From assembly GCA_001302725.1 (NCBI GenBank), contig LIZU01000053.1, forward strand, positions 1 to 10,991: a stretch of 10,991 nucleotides of DNA, read 5' to 3'. This stretch comes from a candidate division Zixibacteria bacterium DG_27 (GTDB lineage Bacteria > Zixibacteria > MSB-5A5 > DG-27). The notes beneath the pieces are model-generated. The model saw only the letters and a program-made list of their open reading frames with translations, was not told where the DNA came from and did no database searches. The position numbers were made by a program, and so were the translations under genes. Below, piece after piece: positions 7,310-10,991 of this stretch; within the stretch, counting starts at the first letter, position 1, and each line of letters starts with the position of its first letter.

Positions 7310-8604
7310 CCCCCGGGATACCAGCTCTGAAAACCCCGGTAGCGGACCTCAAACCTCTCCCAGCAGACTACCACTATGTCGTCCTTGGCCGCTATTCTCG
7401 GCGTTTTAAGAAGCTCGCCGGGATTGGCGGTGGCGAGCGTCTGGATTGGAGACCAGTAACCCCTCCGTTTGTATCGGTATCTGATTTCCCGGTGGTCCTG
7501 GCACCAGGTCATATGGACCCTGCCGTTGTCGCCGATCGCAATAGCCGGGCTGCTACTGGTCACCTCGTCATCCGAGACCGGCTCTCCGCCTCCCGACTGT
7601 GGCCACCAATGTTCGTATTCCGGATAGAGCAGCCAGTCGGTGCGTATTCTGGAGGTGCGGGCATGGGGTGCCAGAAGTCCCAACATGTGCGCAAAGGTAT
7701 GGGCAAATTCGGTCTGATAGACACGCTCCTCCACGGTGACACCGCTCTCGAAGTCGGGCCCCCACAGAACCCCGACCACGTGTCGACAACCGTCGCAATC
7801 ACACCCGTGACCAACCAGGCCGTTGTTGACTTCATCGGTGTGTCTGCCGTGGTCGCTGACGATGAGAACGTTGGTCTTGCCGGCATATTTCGGGTGGTTG
7901 GGGATATAGTCGTAAAGGATCTCGTAGGTGATGGAATCTACCCTCTGGATGGAGCGGTAGTAAGCGGCTTCACCGGAGTCCGGGATCGTATGTCCGTAAG
8001 TGTCGACGTTGTGGAAATCGACGTAGAAGACATCCGGCTCGTAGGTGTCCAGGATGACCCTCATGGAGTCCCACAGCTCGGCATCGTAGATCTTGGGGAT
8101 GATCCTCCTGGCGGCATGTATGGAGGTGTATGGAGTAGCATCATGGTAGTCGGGATGTTGGCTGTGGCCCCAGTTGCGATCGTTGTGGTTGTTGCCGAAG
8201 ACCCAGGCCAGGACGCTGTCGGCGGGGCCGCTCCCCCTCTCCTTCACGTAGGTCTCCATCAGGGAGGGATAGTAATGGCTTAGGTGCCACCTGTCACCAT
8301 AGTTCTTCTCGGGACCGAAACCCTTGCACTCCTCGCCGCCGGTATTGGGGTAGATGCAGGGATTCCCGGTGTGAATGTTGGGATGCCCGGGGCTGGTTAT
8401 GGTGTTCCAGGCATTGCAGAGGTCCTCGAACAGAATCCCCTCCGGGATGATGTCGTTCAAGAGGTGCTCTGGAGTGCCGCGCTCGAGGGCGTCATACCGC
8501 ATGCCGTCCCAGTTGATCATGAAGAGGTACTCCCCCTGATACCCCGAGGCGACAGTCAGACCCAGAAGTACCATCATGAAACTAAAGGTTAGTGATCTCT
8601 TCAT
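7285..8604 (-). CDS. Secreted alkaline-phosphatase-superfamily enzyme (PafA/phosphodiesterase-like), frameshifted near its 3' end
   Basis: As it stands, 439 residues. There is a Sec signal peptide (about 1-21) and then an alkaline phosphatase/sulfatase-superfamily domain hydrolysing a phosphate ester or diester. Metal and catalytic positions are visible: Asp33 in INWDGMR, probable nucleophile Thr70 in TSPGHPNIHTG (70-80), Asp201 and His205 in VDTYGHT, Asp251-His252 in VSDHG, and His266 in GLVGHG. Thr as nucleophile fits PafA-like phosphatases and nucleotide pyrophosphatases rather than sulfatases, which use formylglycine. From about 350 the protein has sialidase-like repeats (SPAIAIGDNGRVHMTW, then TPRIAAKDDIVVVCW). 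The last residues (IVGSAGN) arise from a frameshift; the true continuation lies at 6701-7309, giving about 634 residues. The ATG at 8604 has a GGAGG site eight bases upstream and overlaps the end of the preceding gene by 23 bases. Substrate unknown. Confidence 0.85.
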   Translation of the reverse strand: MKRSLTFSFMMVLLGLTVASGYQGEYLFMINWDGMRYDALERGTPEHLLNDIIPEGILFEDLCNAWNTITSPGHPNIHTGNPCIYPNTGGEECKGFGPEKNYGDRWHLSHYYPSLMETYVKERGSGPADSVLAWVFGNNHNDRNWGHSQHPDYHDATPYTSIHAARRIIPKIYDAELWDSMRVILDTYEPDVFYVDFHNVDTYGHTIPDSGEAAYYRSIQRVDSITYEILYDYIPNHPKYAGKTNVLIVSDHGRHTDEVNNGLVGHGCDCDGCRHVVGVLWGPDFESGVTVEERVYQTEFAHTFAHMLGLLAPHARTSRIRTDWLLYPEYEHWWPQSGGGEPVSDDEVTSSSPAIAIGDNGRVHMTWCQDHREIRYRYKRRGYWSPIQTLATANPGELLKTPRIAAKDDIVVVCWERFEVRYRGFQSWYPGGIVGSAGN

Positions 8605-9094
8605 GATAAATCCTCCAATAGCCAGATCTGCAGTCCTCCCAAATCAGGTGAAGCTCTCCATCGAGATAGTTTGCCCGCAGGGATCGAGCGATGGCCTGGC
8701 TTTCGCCAATGGTCGCCAAGGTCTCCCAGGTATCACCGAAATCGGTGCTCCTCCTCACCATGACGTAGGCGGAATCACCACTGACCTGCTTGTGAACCAA
8801 CATGGCGCAGTAAATGGTCCAACCTGCCGCCATCAGGGTCGGCTCACTGTAGCCGGCGCGACCCGCCCCCGGATCGATGTCGGGGCTGACCCGCACCGTG
8901 TCGGTCTGCCCGCTCACTGTGCGGTGACACCATATCTGCCAGAGTCTATCGTCGTTTGACTGATAGGCAGCGATGTAACCCAGCCCCTTGGACTCCACCC
9001 CTTTCTGCTCGGGGATGAGATAGTCGGCGGCCACCAACAGGAGCGGTATCAAGAATACCAGGATTAAAAAGAAAAGGCGCCTCTTTATGCTCAT
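8582..9094 (-). CDS. Short secreted or membrane-anchored Asp-box (BNR) protein
   Basis: A 170-residue protein with an N-terminal signal or anchor (residues 1-23: SIKRR, then FFLILVFLIPLLLVAADY) and a sialidase/BNR-like body. A perfect Asp-box, STDFGDTW, is at 116-123, and LDGELHLIWEDCRSGYWRIY (145-164) matches the blade pattern seen in BNR proteins of many environmental bacteria. It is too short for a six-bladed propeller: only two or three blades can be present, and the sequence ends soon after a strand that would normally lead into another Asp-box. It may be a degenerate remnant or act with the next gene, which carries similar repeats. The ATG at 9094 has a strong GAGGAGGAG site. Its last 23 bases overlap the phosphatase start. 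No catalytic function can be assigned. Confidence 0.75.
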   Translation of the reverse strand: MSIKRRLFFLILVFLIPLLLVAADYLIPEQKGVESKGLGYIAAYQSNDDRLWQIWCHRTVSGQTDTVRVSPDIDPGAGRAGYSEPTLMAAGWTIYCAMLVHKQVSGDSAYVMVRRSTDFGDTWETLATIGESQAIARSLRANYLDGELHLIWEDCRSGYWRIYHEEITNL

Positions 9095-9555
9095 TTTCTC
9101 CTCCTCTTCAGAGAAACCTGCAATCTGCTCTTTTGAGGCTCACTAATCTCAGTTGCGATTGAGGTTCTGGAAGGTGTCAGAAGACTTCTCGGTAATGCCG
9201 TGGAGCGGTTTTACTGAATTGCTCACCTCCTCTCATTATACCTTCATGTCTCTACATCTCTATCCGGAACCGACTGAACTCAACCTCCGGGAGAACCGCC
9301 AAGGGATCAGAAACTGCTGACCTCGAAGCCGCCTCCACCCTCTACCTATGGTTGAGCTCCAAATAGTCATCGTCAAGAGCACTCCCCATGACATGCTAGT
9401 CGTTAGCAACAGTTAAGCAATCCCTTCAACCCCTGCCCGAAATATAGATGCTGCTGGCAGAATTCCAAGCCTTTTTTAACACCGAGCAGTGGCGAATCGT
9501 TCGGTAGTGAGTAACGAAGGAGTGCTGATTTTGACTACTACGTTGGCAGTCAACG
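9095..9555. other. Gene-free stretch between the Asp-box gene and the agmatinase gene
   Basis: About 460 bases without a convincing gene. On the - strand it contains the end of the methyltransferase/agmatinase transcript and the leader of the Asp-box gene. A 6-bp stem (ACGTTG 9540-9545 with CAACGT 9551-9556) touches the agmatinase stop codon but lacks a T tract. Very short ORFs are present (25 codons, GTG 9226 to stop 9149; 19 codons, ATG 9236 to stop 9177, both - strand) with a near-perfect AGGAGGTGA nearby, but neither has recognisable content. No repeat, tRNA or mobile-element end was seen. Confidence 0.6.
9235..9240 (-). promoter_or_regulatory. Candidate -10 box for the Asp-box/phosphatase unit
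   Basis: On the - strand this is an exact TATAAT, about 140 bases before the ATG at 9094. No good -35 box is present at 16-18 bases upstream (ATAGAG at 9258-9263 is poor) and there is no extended TG, so the assignment is tentative. If real, the transcript would carry a leader of roughly 130 bases. Confidence 0.3.
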
Positions 9556-10452
9556 TCATCTGTTTGAGGAATTCCTCTGTCTCCGAAAGAGATATCCGAT
9601 GATTTTGTAGACCAGGCTGGCGGTGAGGAAATCTGAAGTCTGATTTCCCGGTATGGGCGATAGCTCGACGACGTCGAAACCGACCAAGTTCTTCTCGGCA
9701 ACCACTCTCCTCAGAAGTGATAGGACTTGCTGCCAGGAAAGCCCTCCGGGTTCGGGAGTCCCCACCGCCGGCACTAGAGAGGGGTCGAAGACATCCATAT
9801 CAACGGTGAGATAGACACTCTCGGAGAGGCGATCCAGGCATCTCTCTATCCAATCTCCCCCATCGTCGATATTCTCAGCATAGATGGGTTGCAGTTTTCT
9901 CTCCAGTATAAAATCGAACTCCTCTTTACTCAAGTTCCTCACCCCTACCGGCACGATCCGACAGAGTTCACCGACGCGACGCATCACACAGGCGTGATTG
10001 AAGGGGCTACCCTGGTAGCGGTCTCTCAGATCTCCGTGAGCGTCCAGCTGCAGGACGGATAAGTCTCCATACTTCTCCCGGCAAGCTTTGACTGCGCCTA
10101 AACAGAGGGAATGCTCGCCTCCGAGCAGCGCGACTATTTTGTCCTTTTCGATGAATTTCTGACAGGCCCTTTTGACTCTTTCGATCATATATTCCGGTCC
10201 CCGAGTGTCAACCTCCAGAAAGTCGCAGGTGAAGATACCGATCTCGCTGGGATCGGCCTGGAGTTCGAGGGCGAAGGTCTCCACCTCCGGGGAGGCTTCC
10301 ATTATGGCGGAGGGGCCCAACTTCGTCCCCGGACGATAAGTGACCGTGGCCTCGTAGGGAACCGGCAGAATGACAACCCTGCAGTTGTCGAGAGTCAAGC
10401 TTTGATTCTCTAGGCCCAAGAAACTCCGTGGACGGAAAGAGAGCTCTTCCAT
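9556..10452 (-). CDS. speB: Agmatinase-family ureohydrolase
   Basis: A 298-residue binuclear manganese hydrolase. Agmatinase cleaves agmatine to putrescine and urea in polyamine synthesis. All expected metal ligands are visible: His114 in GGEHS (111-115), Asp137, His139 and Asp141 in DAHGD, and Asp218 and Asp220 in TVDMDVFDPS (216-225). The conserved His153 (in FNHACVMRR) and the late motif GTPEPGGLSW (231-240) are also present. The N-terminal part (LPVPYEATVTYRPGTKLGPSAI) is typical of agmatinases from bacteria and archaea rather than arginases. Length fits the family (about 290-310). The ATG at 10452 follows the methyltransferase stop by 11 bases, with the TGAGGT of that stop serving as ribosome binding site. 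Arginase or guanidinobutyrase activity cannot be excluded from sequence alone, since substrate specificity varies in this family. Confidence 0.92.
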   Translation of the reverse strand: MEELSFRPRSFLGLENQSLTLDNCRVVILPVPYEATVTYRPGTKLGPSAIMEASPEVETFALELQADPSEIGIFTCDFLEVDTRGPEYMIERVKRACQKFIEKDKIVALLGGEHSLCLGAVKACREKYGDLSVLQLDAHGDLRDRYQGSPFNHACVMRRVGELCRIVPVGVRNLSKEEFDFILERKLQPIYAENIDDGGDWIERCLDRLSESVYLTVDMDVFDPSLVPAVGTPEPGGLSWQQVLSLLRRVVAEKNLVGFDVVELSPIPGNQTSDFLTASLVYKIIGYLFRRQRNSSNR

Positions 10453-10463
10453 AGAACGATACC

Positions 10464-10991
10464 TCAGTGGGCGATGTACAGCAGTCTCTCTGCAGATTCA
10501 ACCGCTTCGTGCCTATCGAAGCTTTCGATGACTACGTTTCGGAAACCGGCTTTCGCCAGAAGTTGAGTGACCTCTCTTTGAGGATAAGCTCGCTCCCGGA
10601 TAACCTGTTTGAAGCGGTCGTATAGATCGCCGCGTTTACGCACGAAACCTTCAATTACGATTTCGATTCTATCCCCGGTTGGATTCCGCTTCCCCTCGGT
10701 TACAACGAGGTGGCCTGCCTCCCTGTCAATTTCTACCTCGTCCCAGATTTGCAGGCCTTTCGGAGTAATCATGTCGAAGATGAATCTTCCCCCAGGATGG
10801 AGATGTTTGCGAGCGGTCTGGAGTGCTGAGAGCAGGTCCGCTCTGGAGGTGAGATGATTCAGGGAATCGAAGAAGCAACATCCCAGGTCGAACCTCTCCC
10901 TTAGAGAAAGCCGGCGAATGTCGCCTTCGACAAATCTGATCACCTTTCCCCCTCTTTTTCTCCTGGCCTGTTCTAACATCGATTCGGAGAG
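10464..10991 (-). CDS. Class I SAM-dependent methyltransferase, C-terminal part (5' end outside window)
   Basis: About 175 residues of a Rossmann-fold methyltransferase; the frame is open to the window edge. The residues before the internal ATG (10979) read LSES and join MLEQARRK, matching the family pattern at the end of strand 2, so that ATG is not the start. Visible parts are VEGDIRRLSL (motif II, acidic residue contacting adenine), FDLGCCFFDSLNHL (motif for strand 4) and a LHPGGRFIFDM post-strand motif. The glycine-rich SAM-binding loop (motif I) must lie upstream, outside the window. A mid-region with EIVIEGFVRKRGDLYDRFKQ and YPQREVTQLLAKAGF resembles small-molecule methyltransferases of the Methyltransf_25/11 kind. 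The substrate is unknown; co-transcription with the agmatinase hints at polyamine or related metabolism but does not prove it. Confidence 0.85.
   Translation of the reverse strand, partial: LSESMLEQARRKRGGKVIRFVEGDIRRLSLRERFDLGCCFFDSLNHLTSRADLLSALQTARKHLHPGGRFIFDMITPKGLQIWDEVEIDREAGHLVVTEGKRNPTGDRIEIVIEGFVRKRGDLYDRFKQVIRERAYPQREVTQLLAKAGFRNVVIESFDRHEAVESAERLLYIAH

Noticed and set aside
7492..8592. Two long + strand open frames (7492-8283 and 8284-8592) opposite the phosphatase gene
   Set aside because: They are antisense to a gene with clear catalytic motifs, their translations are valine/glycine-rich and low in recognisable content, and no family pattern is visible.
9426..9701. 91-codon - strand frame overlapping the agmatinase 3' end
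   Set aside because: Starts inside the agmatinase gene in another frame and shows no recognisable domain; the part beyond 9556 gave no convincing remnant of a transposase or other gene.

Overview
The window reads as chromosomal DNA from a Gram-negative (two-membrane) bacterium. The evidence is a porin-like protein, a TonB-dependent receptor and a C-terminal sorting tail of the type IX secretion (T9SS) kind, with the motif YPNPFNP. GTG and TTG starts with purine-rich ribosome binding sites are common. T9SS/FlgD-like tails together with Asp-box (BNR) proteins suggest the Bacteroidetes-related FCB assemblage or a nearby candidate phylum such as Zixibacteria. That placement is inference only; no rRNA gene or other phylogenetic marker is present. 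No tRNA, rRNA, CRISPR array or insertion sequence was seen.

Bases 1-6530 (+ strand) look like one long operon built around a molybdenum- or tungsten-dependent formate dehydrogenase. The order is: the C-terminal end of a formate-dehydrogenase-type iron-sulfur subunit (cut by the window edge), a DcaP-like porin, a multi-spanning membrane protein of unknown family, a hairpin, a tiny conserved-looking ORF, mobB, a TonB-dependent receptor, mobA and fdhD. Genes abut or overlap: mobB and the receptor overlap by 4 bases, and the receptor and mobA have no gap. MobA makes the guanine-dinucleotide form of the cofactor, MobB assists it, and FdhD sulfurates the cofactor for formate dehydrogenase. The outer-membrane receptor locked between mobB and mobA, together with the porin and inner-membrane protein, suggests a dedicated uptake route tied to this enzyme. 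Molybdate, tungstate or a metallophore complex are the obvious candidates. This is the most interesting system in the window.

Bases 6531-6700 separate convergent units and contain a strong hairpin (6629-6658).

Bases 6701-9094 (- strand) hold a short Asp-box protein overlapping a secreted alkaline-phosphatase-superfamily enzyme. The enzyme's gene is split by a one-base frameshift in a run of six G (on the - strand, 7309-7314). Restoring one base joins the phosphatase, a sialidase-like repeat segment and a T9SS sorting tail into one protein of about 634 residues. Bases 9095-9555 hold no convincing gene.

Bases 9556-10991 (- strand) hold a SAM-dependent methyltransferase (its 5' end is cut by the window edge) followed 11 bases later by an agmatinase-family ureohydrolase, evidently co-transcribed.
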